A model generated the notes under the pieces. The model ran no database searches. It was not told the DNA's origin and saw only the letters and a list, made by a program, of their open reading frames with translations. This document shows, piece after piece, positions 8,211 through 17,265 of a stretch of 64,000 nucleotides of DNA. Positions within the stretch are counted from its first letter, which is position 1; each line of letters starts with the position of its first letter. Made by a program: the position numbers and the translations under genes. Origin of the DNA: Limibacter armeniacum (GTDB lineage Bacteria; Bacteroidota; Bacteroidia; Cytophagales; Flammeovirgaceae); the NCBI RefSeq assembly GCF_036880985.1, contig NZ_JBAJNO010000009.1, positions 2,950,501 to 3,014,500 of the forward strand. The letters run 5' to 3'.

Positions 8211-9752
8211 ATGAAAAAGCTACCTATTTTGATGACGGCCCTGTTAGTAGCAGGGGCTATTACTTTTAGTTGTGAAGGTCCTGAAGGACCACAGGGACCT
8301 GAAGGTTCAGCAGGTGCAGATGGATCGGATGGTTCTGATGGCTCAAATGGCAGAGACTTGACAGAAGAGACGCTAATGCCACTTGAAGTATCAAAAACAC
8401 CTACTAGTCTTTTGAAATTATCAGGAGAGTTCTCTAATGCGACACTTGAAGTGGTTCTTTCTTCAGAGGATGTTATTCCTGGCTCTCCAGAATTTGTATA
8501 TGGAAGTATGGCAGATGGCGCTGGTTTGTTGCAGGATACAGACACTTCCTTTATGCTGATCAATAATATTGAAGCAGACTACTCAATTGCTAGAATCTTA
8601 CTTAATAAAGATCTGAAGCCTTTTCATGGTGAGTATATTGTCAATGCGAACGCAACGGCATTTACAGCACAGTGTTCTGGTAGTATGATTACTCCTAAAG
8701 AGCATGGTTTTGGTCCTCTTTACCTTTCAGGTGGTGAGTGGGGTGGAGCTTCCAATGGGGTTTTCGTAACCAGTCCTTACAAAAGTGCTTCTGATGCTAG
8801 CTTTGCCAACATGCTTCCTGCGATGGGACAGTGGTCAACTGAAAATGCAGTGGCAATCGGTAAAGATGCATTTCCTGGGAAAACGGTAGTGTTTATTGGT
8901 GATGACCACAGTGACAATTCGGTTCCATCTGGTCAGCTAGGTATGTATGTAGGCCCATTTGGTAACCTGAATGCTGGTAAACTTTACGGTTTGAAAGTAA
9001 CTACAACAGGAGTTACGTATGAAATGGATATGGACGAGGGGGTTGAGTATGATGTTGAGTTTGTTGAGTTGCAAGAAACAGATATGGACTTACTTGATGC
9101 TGAGGCAAAGGCAAAAGGGGTAATGGGCTTCTCACGTCTTGAAGACATCGATTGGAGAAGAGGAGACGCTTCGGCACAAAGAGAGATTTACTTCTGTGTG
9201 ACTGGTAGAAACAAGGAATCTCTAAATGGATTGGGTTCTTTGACTGGTCGTGTATACAAAGTAACCTTGAATGAGAATGATCCAACTGGCGCAGGAAAAA
9301 TTACATGTGTATTGGATGGTGACAAGGTAGGTGGTAAAGCAGAGATGTTCCATAGCCCTGACAATATCGTGGTAACTGAGAACTACGCTTACATTCAAGA
9401 AGACCCGAACGGTGTAGTAAATTCTTACCCTAACAAGGTGGCTGCTGATCACTTTGCAAGACTTTATCAGTATAACCTGAATACAGGCGAGCTGAAAACA
9501 GTTTTGGAGTGTAACCAGACTGAAGCAGAAGCACTAGGATACGGAACAACAAACTCTATTTGGGAGATCACAGGTATGATCGATGTGACGGATGTGATTG
9601 GGAGCACAGAAAGTACTTTCCTTTTCATGACACAAAATCACGGATGGGTGCCGGCTGAAGGTGCTTTCACTGACCCTACTGCATTCCCTGACGTTGCTAA
9701 TTCTCCGAAAGAAGGAAGTGTACTTTTCGCTATTAAAGGTTTGGAAAGATAA
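8211..9752 (+). CDS. PhoX-like (DUF839) lipoprotein with a collagen-like stalk
   Basis: The ATG at 8211 gives a lipoprotein signal (MKKLPILMTALLVAGAITFSC, lipid Cys at residue 21); the frame extends 16 codons further up but without a sensible signal. Directly after the Cys come nine Gly-X-Y triplets (about residues 23-49, GPEGPQGPEGSAGAD then GSD repeats). The remaining 460 residues resemble the PhoX/DUF839 propeller: SRLEDIDWRRGD followed by EIYFCVTG, and HSPDNIVVTENYAYIQEDPN, are like the calcium/metal-binding blades of PhoX phosphatases. Whether it is an active phosphatase is not established. It is followed after 13 bp by the diheme peroxidase gene, with a terminator between or inside. Confidence 0.72.
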   Translation: MKKLPILMTALLVAGAITFSCEGPEGPQGPEGSAGADGSDGSDGSNGRDLTEETLMPLEVSKTPTSLLKLSGEFSNATLEVVLSSEDVIPGSPEFVYGSMADGAGLLQDTDTSFMLINNIEADYSIARILLNKDLKPFHGEYIVNANATAFTAQCSGSMITPKEHGFGPLYLSGGEWGGASNGVFVTSPYKSASDASFANMLPAMGQWSTENAVAIGKDAFPGKTVVFIGDDHSDNSVPSGQLGMYVGPFGNLNAGKLYGLKVTTTGVTYEMDMDEGVEYDVEFVELQETDMDLLDAEAKAKGVMGFSRLEDIDWRRGDASAQREIYFCVTGRNKESLNGLGSLTGRVYKVTLNENDPTGAGKITCVLDGDKVGGKAEMFHSPDNIVVTENYAYIQEDPNGVVNSYPNKVAADHFARLYQYNLNTGELKTVLECNQTEAEALGYGTTNSIWEITGMIDVTDVIGSTESTFLFMTQNHGWVPAEGAFTDPTAFPDVANSPKEGSVLFAIKGLER

Positions 9753-9765
9753 TTTTGACAATATC

Positions 9766-11598
9766 ATGAGTACATTTTTTAAATGTATCAAAGAGGAGGC
9801 TTGGATCATAACAAGCCTCTTTTTTGTGTTTTTGATTGGATGTAATACAGTAGAAGAGAAAGCGGAAACACCGGAAGAGATTTTTGCTGTCTTGGACAAA
9901 GTGTATAAGGCAGATTTGGATAGCTGTATTTCTTTTGCAGAAGCATTGCAACATAGCTCAACGCAGAAAGACATTGAGCAACAATTCTTAAATGCTCGCA
10001 CATATTTCAAGAAAATTGAGCCAATTCTCTCATTTGTGGATGTGGAGAATTATGAAACACTCAACCAGCCTAACCTTTTGCAAGTTGAGGAAGAGGATGC
10101 GACCAATATTAAGATTTCAGAACCCCAGGGTTTTCAGGTACTGGAAGAAATAATCTTTGCAGATACTTTGGATATAGTGCAGCTTCAGGCCAAAGCTGAA
10201 TTTGTGGCAAGTCGTCTGAAGTTGATCAGAACCAATACAAAATTGACAGGGTATAAGCCTTACCATTTCTTATGGATGGTCAGAAATGCGATTGTCAGGG
10301 TGGCTTTTACAGGTATAACAGGGTTTGATTCCCCTGTTCTTGCTAACTCATTGGATGAGGCTAAGCAAGTTTACGGTAGTCTTCAAAAGTACCTGATACA
10401 TTTTGAACCCATATTTGCTGACTCAGAAATATATAAGGCTTGGCAGGAAGAGATCAATGCCACAGTGGAAGCATTGTCAGGAGACTTTGACACCTTTGAC
10501 CGATTCCATTTTATCAAAGACCATACGCATAAACAGGTTGAACTTTGGAACCAAACGGTTAAAGACTGGCAAGTTGAATTTCCTTTGGAGTTGGCATTAA
10601 AGAATGATGCAGCAAACCTATTTTCTGCTGAAGCCTACAATATGAAGTTCTTCTCTAGCAGGTTTGCTCCTGAGATAGATGAACAGACAGTAGCTTTGGG
10701 AGAACAACTTTTTTATGATACAAACCTTTCATTGGGTAAAGGGCTAAATTGTGGCAGTTGTCACCAGCCAGCACTTGCTTTTACGGATGGAAAAGCAAAA
10801 TCAATTGGGCGTAATGGGATGGAGCTGGAAAGAAACTCGCCAACGCTGACCTATGCAGCTTTTCAGAAAGGCTTCTTCTTTGACAAACGTGCAGGTAATT
10901 TAGAAGGGCAGATCGTTAATGTAGTCAAAAGTGAGATGGAGTTTCATACAGATATGGATTACATCACGCAAGCGGTCAAGAATAATAAGAATTATCAAAA
11001 ATCATTTCAGCAGGTATTTAAGGATAGTATTTCAGAACGAAATATTAGGAGCGCATTGGCTACGTATGTGAGAAGCTTGGCTCCATTTAACTCAAAGTTT
11101 GACAGAAATATAAAAGGAGAGGAAGCTACTTTTACGGAAGAAGAGGTCCTTGGTGCAAACTTATTTTTGGGTAAGGCAGCTTGTGCTACCTGTCATTTTC
11201 CTCCATTCTTTAATGGAACAGTTCCTCCACGATTCAAGGAAACAGAATTGGAGTCATTGGGGGTACCCGCTACTGCTGCGAATGACCGAATTGATACTGA
11301 TCCAGGGAGATGGAATGTCTTTGGGACAGAAGAAAAACGACACTTTTTTAAAACTTCAACGGTTCGCAATATCGCTTTGACAGCTCCTTATATGCACAAC
11401 GGAGTATATAAGACATTGGAAGAAGTGATGGATTTCTATAATGTAGGAGGAGGTCAAGGTTTGGGTTTGGATGTGCCGTTGCAAACACTTCCTCCTGATT
11501 CGTTGAACCTAACTGAAGCAGAGGTACAGGCGATTATAGCATTTATGAAGACGCTAACAGATCAACAAATAGGAGCGTTGACAGCAAAGGTTGAGTAA
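9766..11598 (+). CDS. Imelysin-like domain fused to diheme cytochrome c peroxidase (lipoprotein)
   Basis: The ATG at 9766 gives a lipoprotein signal (hydrophobic IITSLFFVFLIG then Cys at about residue 20). The frame is open back to 9661 but that would overlap the previous gene. Residues about 30-290 are helical and contain EPQGFQVLEEIIF, reminiscent of the imelysin GxHxxE region but lacking its His. Residues about 300-600 are a CcpA/MauG-type diheme peroxidase: heme sites CGSCH (LNCGSCHQPALAFTDG) and CATCH (AACATCHFPPFFNG), with the typical NSPTLTYAAFQKGFFFDKRAGNLEGQ segment and distal ligand region TAPYMHNGVYKTLEEVMDFYN. It acts in the periplasm, reducing peroxide or oxidising a partner. Pairing with the PhoX-like lipoprotein suggests joint surface chemistry; that is inference. 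Confidence 0.85.
   Translation: MSTFFKCIKEEAWIITSLFFVFLIGCNTVEEKAETPEEIFAVLDKVYKADLDSCISFAEALQHSSTQKDIEQQFLNARTYFKKIEPILSFVDVENYETLNQPNLLQVEEEDATNIKISEPQGFQVLEEIIFADTLDIVQLQAKAEFVASRLKLIRTNTKLTGYKPYHFLWMVRNAIVRVAFTGITGFDSPVLANSLDEAKQVYGSLQKYLIHFEPIFADSEIYKAWQEEINATVEALSGDFDTFDRFHFIKDHTHKQVELWNQTVKDWQVEFPLELALKNDAANLFSAEAYNMKFFSSRFAPEIDEQTVALGEQLFYDTNLSLGKGLNCGSCHQPALAFTDGKAKSIGRNGMELERNSPTLTYAAFQKGFFFDKRAGNLEGQIVNVVKSEMEFHTDMDYITQAVKNNKNYQKSFQQVFKDSISERNIRSALATYVRSLAPFNSKFDRNIKGEEATFTEEEVLGANLFLGKAACATCHFPPFFNGTVPPRFKETELESLGVPATAANDRIDTDPGRWNVFGTEEKRHFFKTSTVRNIALTAPYMHNGVYKTLEEVMDFYNVGGGQGLGLDVPLQTLPPDSLNLTEAEVQAIIAFMKTLTDQQIGALTAKVE
9796..9825 (+). terminator. Intrinsic terminator inside the 5' end of the peroxidase gene
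   Basis: Stem GAGGCTTG (9796-9803), 8-nt loop, CAAGCCTC (9812-9819), then six T at 9820-9825. It lies 44 bp after the PhoX-like stop but within codons about 11-20 of the peroxidase, i.e. in its signal peptide. It can act as the end of the upstream gene or as an attenuator. Confidence 0.7.
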
Positions 11599-11615
11599 GT
11601 GTTGTCTAAAATATG

Positions 11616-11650
11616 AAAGACCTGCCCATCTTATTGAGCAGGTCTTTCTC
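11616..11650. terminator. Intrinsic terminator between convergent genes
   Basis: Stem AAAGACCTGC / GCAGGTCTTT, positioned 18 bp after the peroxidase stop and 26 bp before the end of the minus-strand barrel gene. A- and T-rich on both sides, so probably used in both directions. Confidence 0.75.
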
Positions 11651-11675
11651 ATTATTTATCTTGATGAGTGAGTGT

Positions 11676-12281
11676 CTATCTTCTTTTTCCTCCACCGATA
11701 GTAAAGCCCAAGTTGAAGGTTGCAAAATCAGCGATGCCTTCCCCAGTCATATGATAAGCTACTGATAAATCAACAGGACCCATTTGTAGTCCCAGCTTTG
11801 GAGCCAAACCATAATTGTTAATTGGCTCTGATTCAAAACTGTCAATACTTGAGAAGTTATCGTCGAATTTGTAAGTAACGGCAGACATCTTATACATACC
11901 TACTCCTAGCCCGATAAATGGTCTTACGACACGGTCTGAAAAGTAAAACTCTCCAGTCAGTAATACAGGAATGATAGTAGGGTCAGATGGTTCAATAGCT
12001 CCCTCTGGAAGGTCTTCCACTTGAAGTTCTTCTGCTGAAGATAGTATTACTCCTGCTTGAAGACCAACTGAAAATTGCTCATTTACATTGTATTGTGGGT
12101 GAACGTAGAAGCCAACGCCATCTCCACCTAATCCTTTGTCAGTTGACAATGCATACAGACCAGCCAATCCTACTTTGAATTTGTTGTCTGATTTATGCCT
12201 TCTTCTGTATTGTGCTTGCGTATCGTTAACCGCAAGTAGGGTTATTATTAGAATTAATAGGGTAAAGAGTGATTTTTTCAT
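11676..12281 (-). CDS. Outer-membrane beta-barrel (porin-like) protein
   Basis: 201 residues with a signal peptide (MKKSLFTLLILIITLLAV...TQAQ), then alternating strands with aromatic girdles and Gly-rich turns: KVGLAGLYALS, VGFYVHPQYNV, FSVGLQAGVIL, VLLTGEFYFSD, VRPFIGLGVGMYKM, NYGLAPKLGLQMGPVDLSVAYHM and a final strand FATFNLGFTIGGGKRR. This is the 8-strand OmpA/OmpW-like barrel pattern; the arginine tail is unusual because barrels usually end in Phe. Substrate or function unknown. No partner genes nearby. Confidence 0.8.
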   Translation of the reverse strand: MKKSLFTLLILIITLLAVNDTQAQYRRRHKSDNKFKVGLAGLYALSTDKGLGGDGVGFYVHPQYNVNEQFSVGLQAGVILSSAEELQVEDLPEGAIEPSDPTIIPVLLTGEFYFSDRVVRPFIGLGVGMYKMSAVTYKFDDNFSSIDSFESEPINNYGLAPKLGLQMGPVDLSVAYHMTGEGIADFATFNLGFTIGGGKRR

Positions 12282-12438
12282 TTTTCAAATGGTTGTAGAA
12301 AAAGTGGTTTCTGATTTTAGAATTAAATGCATGAAATATGATAACGGTTTTGACAGCAAAAAATTGACCATAATCGTTGTCTGTGTGTATGAAAGATAAT
12401 TGCGGTTAAAACAGGTTGTTAGAAGCGTTTTTAAGAGT

Positions 12439-12951
12439 TCAGTTGGGGACGTTAGCTTTTACCAGCTTTTCAAATTGCCGCTTAATTCCGGCAGAAAGCG
12501 GGTCTGTATAGTGACTTTGTGTCATAAATTCGATTTCATTTTTCAGCTCAGGGTATTTCTGTGCTATTGTCGCAATAAACTTGAAAGCAGTTATACGAAC
12601 AGAAGCACTTTTTCCTACTTTTTCCCAAATAGCAATACAGATATCCAACAGTTTGGTTTCTTGTTCTTCATTCAAATCAATTTTTTGAAGCAACTTCAGT
12701 AACTCTCTCTGGTGGCCATCAGGTCTAAAAGGGATCGTATCAATAATTTTATCTTTAAACGGTTCAACCCTACTGTCATTAGTGTTCATACAATGTCCTA
12801 TAAGCCATGTGGCACGCCATGCTAAAGGTTGTTCGTCAGTAACAGCAACTTTTATAGCATCAACAAACTGATCCTGATACAGCTTTAGGAATGAGATCAT
12901 TTCCTCTTTGGTATGACGTTGAGCAAGTAGCTGAGTAAGTGATGTTTCCAT
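12439..12951 (-). CDS. Helical-repeat (HEAT-like) protein of unknown function
   Basis: 170 residues, cytoplasmic (no signal or membrane segment). The sequence alternates amphipathic helices, e.g. WRATWLIGHCMNTND, RELLKLLQKIDLNEEQETKLLDICIAIWEKVGKSASVRITAFKFIATIAQKYPEL split by polar turns, suggesting HEAT or ARM-type repeats used for binding. No catalytic signature is seen. It ends about 160 bp before the barrel gene on the same strand and starts 124 bp from the end of guaA, with a guaA terminator between. Conserved small HEAT proteins of this kind are common in Bacteroidota but uncharacterised. Confidence 0.75.
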   Translation of the reverse strand: METSLTQLLAQRHTKEEMISFLKLYQDQFVDAIKVAVTDEQPLAWRATWLIGHCMNTNDSRVEPFKDKIIDTIPFRPDGHQRELLKLLQKIDLNEEQETKLLDICIAIWEKVGKSASVRITAFKFIATIAQKYPELKNEIEFMTQSHYTDPLSAGIKRQFEKLVKANVPN

Positions 12952-12999
12952 TTTGTGTTGGTTATAAGGTTGAGTATGTATTCAAGCTTTGCTAATACA

Positions 13000-13036
13000 A
13001 AAAAAGCACTTTGAATAACATGTATCCAAAGTGCTT
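13000..13036 (-). terminator. Intrinsic terminator of guaA
   Basis: Stem AAGCACTTTG / CAAAGTGCTT; on the minus strand the hairpin is followed by TTTTTGTATT. It lies 40 bp after the guaA stop. Confidence 0.85.
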
Positions 13037-13075
13037 GTAAAATCTATTGTAGTAACTGGAACCCAGTCTCTATAA

Positions 13076-14608
13076 TTATTCCCACTCAATAGTTGCTGGT
13101 GGTTTTGAGCTAATGTCATACACTACTCTGTTAACACCTTTCACTCTATTGATGATGTTGTTACTTACTTCTGCCAAGAACTCATATGGAAGGTGTACCC
13201 AGTCAGCTGTCATACCATCAAGGCTGGCAACTGCTCTAAGTGCTACTACATTTTCATATGTTCTTTCATCACCCATTACACCAACTGACTGAACAGGTAA
13301 CAGCATTGCACCTGCTTGCCATACGTCATTGTAAAGGCCTGATGACTTCAGTGAAGAAATGAAGATGTGATCCACTTCCTGTAGTACGCGTACTTTTTCA
13401 GCAGTGACATCACCCAAGATACGGATACCAAGGCCTGGACCTGGGAATGGGTGACGTTGCAAGATCGCATCGTCAATTTCCAAAGTGTGACCTACTGCTC
13501 TTACTTCATCTTTGAAAAGCGTGTTCAGAGGCTCAACCACTTTTAGTTTCATATAATCAGGTAGACCACCTACGTTGTGGTGTGACTTGATAGTTGCTGA
13601 AGGACCTTTTACTGATACTGACTCAATTACGTCAGGGTAAATAGTACCTTGTCCTAACCATTTAGCGTCATCTACCAGTTTTGACTCTTTTTCGAAAACG
13701 TCAACGAAAACTTTACCGATCGCCTTACGTTTAGCCTCAGGGTCTTTTACGCCTTCCAGTGCTGCGTAGAATTCATCTTTCGCATTTACACCTTTTACGT
13801 TCAAGCCCATGTGCTTGTAAGAATCCAGTACGTCTTCGAACTCATTCTTTCTAAGCAGACCATTGTCTACGAAGATACAGTGCAGGTTAGCGCCAATTGC
13901 TTTGTGTAATAACACTGCAGCAACAGATGAATCGACACCACCTGAAAGACCTAGGATCACTTTGTCATTACCTAGTTGTTCTTTCAGTTCAGCAACTGTA
14001 GTATCTACAAATGACTCAGGAGTCCAGTCTTGTGAACAACCACAAACACCTACCACAAAGTCTTGCAACATCATTTTACCGTCAGTGGAGTGTGTTACTT
14101 CAGGGTGGAATTGCAGACCGAATGTGTCTTCACCTTCGATGCGGTAAGCGGCAACTTTTACATTACTAGTACTAGCAATGATCTTGAAGTTTTCAGGAAG
14201 TTCAAGAATGGTGTCACCGTGTGACATCCATACCTGCGAGTTTTCAGGAATACCTTTCAGCAAAGGGCTGTTGTGGTATATGAAATCAAGGTTGGCACGT
14301 CCGTACTCTCTTACTTCAGAGCGGGCAATTTTACCACCATTCTGGTGAGCCAACATTTGAGCACCATAACAAACACCCAGCAAAGGCATCTTACCTCTGA
14401 TATTAGAAACATCAAAGTTGGGAGCGTCTTCTTCCAATACAGAGTGAGGGCTACCTGACAGGATAACACCTTTATACTCTGAGTGGTCGATTGCCGGAGT
14501 ATGGTTGTATGGATAAATTTCGCAGTAAACGTTTAGTTCCCTGATTCTGCGGGCAATCAGCTGTGTATACTGAGAGCCAAAATCGTAGATTAGAATTTTG
14601 TCTGCCAT
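13076..14608 (-). CDS. guaA: GMP synthase (glutamine-hydrolysing)
   Basis: Converts XMP, ATP and glutamine to GMP. The N-terminal class I glutamine amidotransferase has the nucleophile in GVCYGAQ (C80) and the His-Glu pair in [10 protein letters not shown]. The central PP-loop ATP pyrophosphatase motif is [12 protein letters not shown], with [11 protein letters not shown]. The C-terminal dimer/XMP-binding domain contains [15 protein letters not shown] and ends in IEWE. At 510 residues the length and termini are canonical. Single-gene unit with a candidate promoter about 55 bp upstream and its own terminator. Confidence 0.98.
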   Translation of the reverse strand: MADKILIYDFGSQYTQLIARRIRELNVYCEIYPYNHTPAIDHSEYKGVILSGSPHSVLEEDAPNFDVSNIRGKMPLLGVCYGAQMLAHQNGGKIARSEVREYGRANLDFIYHNSPLLKGIPENSQVWMSHGDTILELPENFKIIASTSNVKVAAYRIEGEDTFGLQFHPEVTHSTDGKMMLQDFVVGVCGCSQDWTPESFVDTTVAELKEQLGNDKVILGLSGGVDSSVAAVLLHKAIGANLHCIFVDNGLLRKNEFEDVLDSYKHMGLNVKGVNAKDEFYAALEGVKDPEAKRKAIGKVFVDVFEKESKLVDDAKWLGQGTIYPDVIESVSVKGPSATIKSHHNVGGLPDYMKLKVVEPLNTLFKDEVRAVGHTLEIDDAILQRHPFPGPGLGIRILGDVTAEKVRVLQEVDHIFISSLKSSGLYNDVWQAGAMLLPVQSVGVMGDERTYENVVALRAVASLDGMTADWVHLPYEFLAEVSNNIINRVKGVNRVVYDISSKPPATIEWE

Positions 14609-14955
14609 GAGCTTGGAAAGGAGTGATCTTATTCTAAAATCCCTATTTTACTTTATGGGGTGCAAAATTACACCATTTATATTAAAAACCTTGTGAATGA
14701 GAATGAAAGTAAAAATTCTTGCTAGCTAAAATAGTAAAAGTAGGCTAATTAGATCATTGCGGTACCATACCGCATAGGGTTATCAATGTTGTGGGTTTGA
14801 TTAAATTGATTGTGAGGGATTTTTGAATTTGGAATTACTGTTTTTCAAACGCATTTTTATACAGATTTTTTACCTCTGTTAATTAGAGGTAATAGTACTT
14901 TTTAAGTAGTCGCAGATTATTTTTTAAATCTTTTTTATCTAAATCCTATTTCAAA
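14609..14955. other. Divergent intergenic region with two short inverted repeats
   Basis: This 347-bp AT-rich region separates guaA from the propeller gene. It holds GCGGTA-CCA-TACCGC at 14759-14773 and TACCTCT-N7-AGAGGTA at 14871-14891. Neither has a T-run, so they look more like operator or RNA-hairpin sites than terminators. No gene is seen. Confidence 0.5.
14663..14670 (-). promoter_or_regulatory. Candidate -7 promoter element of guaA
   Basis: On the minus strand the sequence reads TAATTTTG, matching TAnnTTTG, 55 bp upstream of the guaA start. A clear -33 TTG is not present at the expected spacing, so this is tentative. Confidence 0.45.
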
Positions 14956-17190
14956 ATGAAAACATTAAAAATTTTAATGGGGATGCTGTTTGCTGCCAAT
15001 ATGGTATCAGCACAAGCAGTTATCCAACCTGATTGGACTGTACTTTCTTCTAAATTTGTTTATGACAAACAAGAATTGAAAGAAGAGGAGTTTAAAGACT
15101 TTGAGAACATCTCAGACATTTCTTTTGCAAAAAATGGAGATATTTATTTTGCAGCGGACAAACATTCACCATCAGTTTTTAGAAATGGTGAACTAAGTGT
15201 CGTGGATGTACCTGATTATAAAGAAGGGCTTGGAAGTAGAATTGGAGAAGATGGACATGGTAACCTATGGGTGTCAAATTTTCATCAGCTCTTATATCGT
15301 ACGCCTGATGATGAGTGGCATAATGTAGAATTGACAAAAGAGAAGGATGTAATTTCAGCAGGCGATATTCCGATGATGAATATCACAGATATGGTTGCGT
15401 CAGATAAAGGAGTATATGTCACAGGGTTGCAACAGTATAAGCATACAAATAAGCTGGGTATAATACAGTGGCTACAAAAATATGATGGTGTAGCTTTCTT
15501 TGATGGTACCGATTGGAAAATGCATACTCTTCCAGATAGCATGAGTAATATGGCTTTGTATAACCTTGAAATAAGCCAATCAGGTAGTCTTACAGCTATT
15601 GGGTTGGAGTATTGGGCTGTATCTGATACTTATTCATATTTTCTTGTTGAGTTGAAAGATGGAGAATGGACATCTGAGGAAGTTACAAAAGGCCTTTCTA
15701 CGAAGGAACAGGAAGCTTTGGAAAAGTCTAAATTTTTAAAGGCAGTAACAACTTTAGCAGGAGGAGAAAAGGGAGAGAGTCTTGATATTGAAGATTATAC
15801 TTATACACAAGATGGTACTCCTTGGGTTAACTCGGCTAATCATTTGGTGACAAAAGTAGATGGAGAGTGGAAAACTATTTTAGAAGTTGGAGATGCTGAT
15901 TATATCTATTGTGTTTTAGCTGATGGAAATGGTGTTTGGGTAGCGACATATTCAGACTTGAAATATTATGAAGGACATGAGTTGAAGCAAACATACAAAT
16001 ATGGCGAAACTCTTTTTGTAAAGGATGCTACTAAGAGAGTACATGATATAGTAAAGAACCCTGCAGATGGTAAGTTATGGTTTTTGGAGGGGACAAGAGG
16101 CCTGATAAAAAAAGCTCGCTATACATATGTGAAAGAAGGGACTCAAGTATCGGCTTATAAGCCAATTGATTTTAATGCAGTGGCAAACTGGGAAATTGTT
16201 AACCCAATGACACACTCAAAGGATCAGGTGGAAGCTTTATATAAGGGATGGTCTTTTCAGAAAAAAGATGGAACAATTATTAGCTTCAAGACAAATGCTT
16301 GGGGTAAGCCAGATACATTGGTTGTAGAAAAAGGTAGTGATGTGAAGAAAATTAAATTACCTGAAATGGCATATCTTACTGAGATGGCTGAAGCAGCTGA
16401 TGGTTCTGTATGGATATTGACGACAAAGGAAATTTTTAAGTTGACAGGGGAAAAAGTGGTACCTGCAGATATAAATTTTGATAGTAAGCTAGCTAAAAAG
16501 TTTGATGAAATTGCTGTTGACCATAAAGGAGGTTTTTGGGTAGGAATAAACAAAGGTTATGCTTATGTGACAGCTGACAAACAAGTGACTTACTACCATA
16601 AGAAAAACAGTGAATTACCTAACTATAATGCTAGAGGTTTCTTAGTAGATAAAGTAGGGAAAGTTTGGATAAGTCATGGAAAAGGAGTGTCTGTATTGGA
16701 TAATGGAACATGGATACATTATGACAAAACTAATGGGTTAGGATATAATGAAGCTTATAGTTTGTATGAAGATGCTGAAGGCAATGTGTATACATTTAAT
16801 AGCCTAGGTATGTATAAATTTACAGATGGGAAATTTGAAAAGATAAATGACTGCTCAGGAGGGAACTTGTTGTTAGCACAAGATGGGACTCTTTGGGTTA
16901 AGAGAACAGATAGTATCTCTCACTTTGATGGCCAGAACCTTGAAGTTTTCAATACAGAAAATGCAGGGATTATATCAGGAGGTGAAATTATGGATATTTA
17001 TATTAAAGGAGGAAAGCTGTACGTTTCGTGCTTAGATAAATCAAAAGATGCTTCACCATTCACTAGTAACATGATGCAACAACAGCAGGCACAAGTGATG
17101 CCATTGGGTGAAAAGTTGAAGCAGAGAGGAAATAGCATACTTGATATAGATAAATCAGTTTCAGTATATACATTTCCTGCTGTACAGTAA
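14956..17190 (+). CDS. Secreted two-component-regulator-type beta-propeller protein
   Basis: 744 residues with signal peptide MKTLKILMGMLFAANMVSAQ. The body is a chain of about 40-residue units carrying sensor-propeller signatures (DGHGNLWVSNFHQLLY, DHKGGFWVGINKGYAYV, DKVGKVWISHGKGVSVLDNGTWIHYDKTNGL, DAEGNVYTFNSLGMYKF, AQDGTLWVKRTDSISHFDG), the pattern of the periplasmic part of hybrid two-component systems. Here there is no membrane segment, kinase or T9SS sorting domain after it; the C-terminus is Gln/Ser-rich. It may therefore bind a ligand or surface partner on its own. Its codons look more A/T-rich than the adjacent guaA. Ends in a strong terminator. Confidence 0.82.
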   Translation: MKTLKILMGMLFAANMVSAQAVIQPDWTVLSSKFVYDKQELKEEEFKDFENISDISFAKNGDIYFAADKHSPSVFRNGELSVVDVPDYKEGLGSRIGEDGHGNLWVSNFHQLLYRTPDDEWHNVELTKEKDVISAGDIPMMNITDMVASDKGVYVTGLQQYKHTNKLGIIQWLQKYDGVAFFDGTDWKMHTLPDSMSNMALYNLEISQSGSLTAIGLEYWAVSDTYSYFLVELKDGEWTSEEVTKGLSTKEQEALEKSKFLKAVTTLAGGEKGESLDIEDYTYTQDGTPWVNSANHLVTKVDGEWKTILEVGDADYIYCVLADGNGVWVATYSDLKYYEGHELKQTYKYGETLFVKDATKRVHDIVKNPADGKLWFLEGTRGLIKKARYTYVKEGTQVSAYKPIDFNAVANWEIVNPMTHSKDQVEALYKGWSFQKKDGTIISFKTNAWGKPDTLVVEKGSDVKKIKLPEMAYLTEMAEAADGSVWILTTKEIFKLTGEKVVPADINFDSKLAKKFDEIAVDHKGGFWVGINKGYAYVTADKQVTYYHKKNSELPNYNARGFLVDKVGKVWISHGKGVSVLDNGTWIHYDKTNGLGYNEAYSLYEDAEGNVYTFNSLGMYKFTDGKFEKINDCSGGNLLLAQDGTLWVKRTDSISHFDGQNLEVFNTENAGIISGGEIMDIYIKGGKLYVSCLDKSKDASPFTSNMMQQQQAQVMPLGEKLKQRGNSILDIDKSVSVYTFPAVQ

Positions 17191-17210
17191 TTATTAGAGT
17201 TCTACAGCAA

Positions 17211-17241
17211 AACGGGTAACTGCTTTAGTTACCCGTTTTTT
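17211..17241. terminator. Intrinsic terminator shared by convergent genes
   Basis: An 11-bp perfect stem (AACGGGTAACT / AGTTACCCGTT) followed by a T-run; 20 bp after the propeller gene stop and 25 bp before the end of the minus-strand envelope gene. Confidence 0.85.
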
Positions 17242-17265
17242 GTTGAAAGATATTTTTAAAAATTA

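Noticed and set aside
8141-8563. Antisense Pro/Ser-rich reading frame opposite the collagen-like region, and similar antisense frames elsewhere
   Set aside because: These are mirror effects of the repetitive or biased codons of real genes; they lack conserved motifs and starts.
9661-9765. Earlier start for the diheme peroxidase
   Set aside because: It would overlap the preceding gene by 92 bp and bury the lipoprotein signal starting at 9766.
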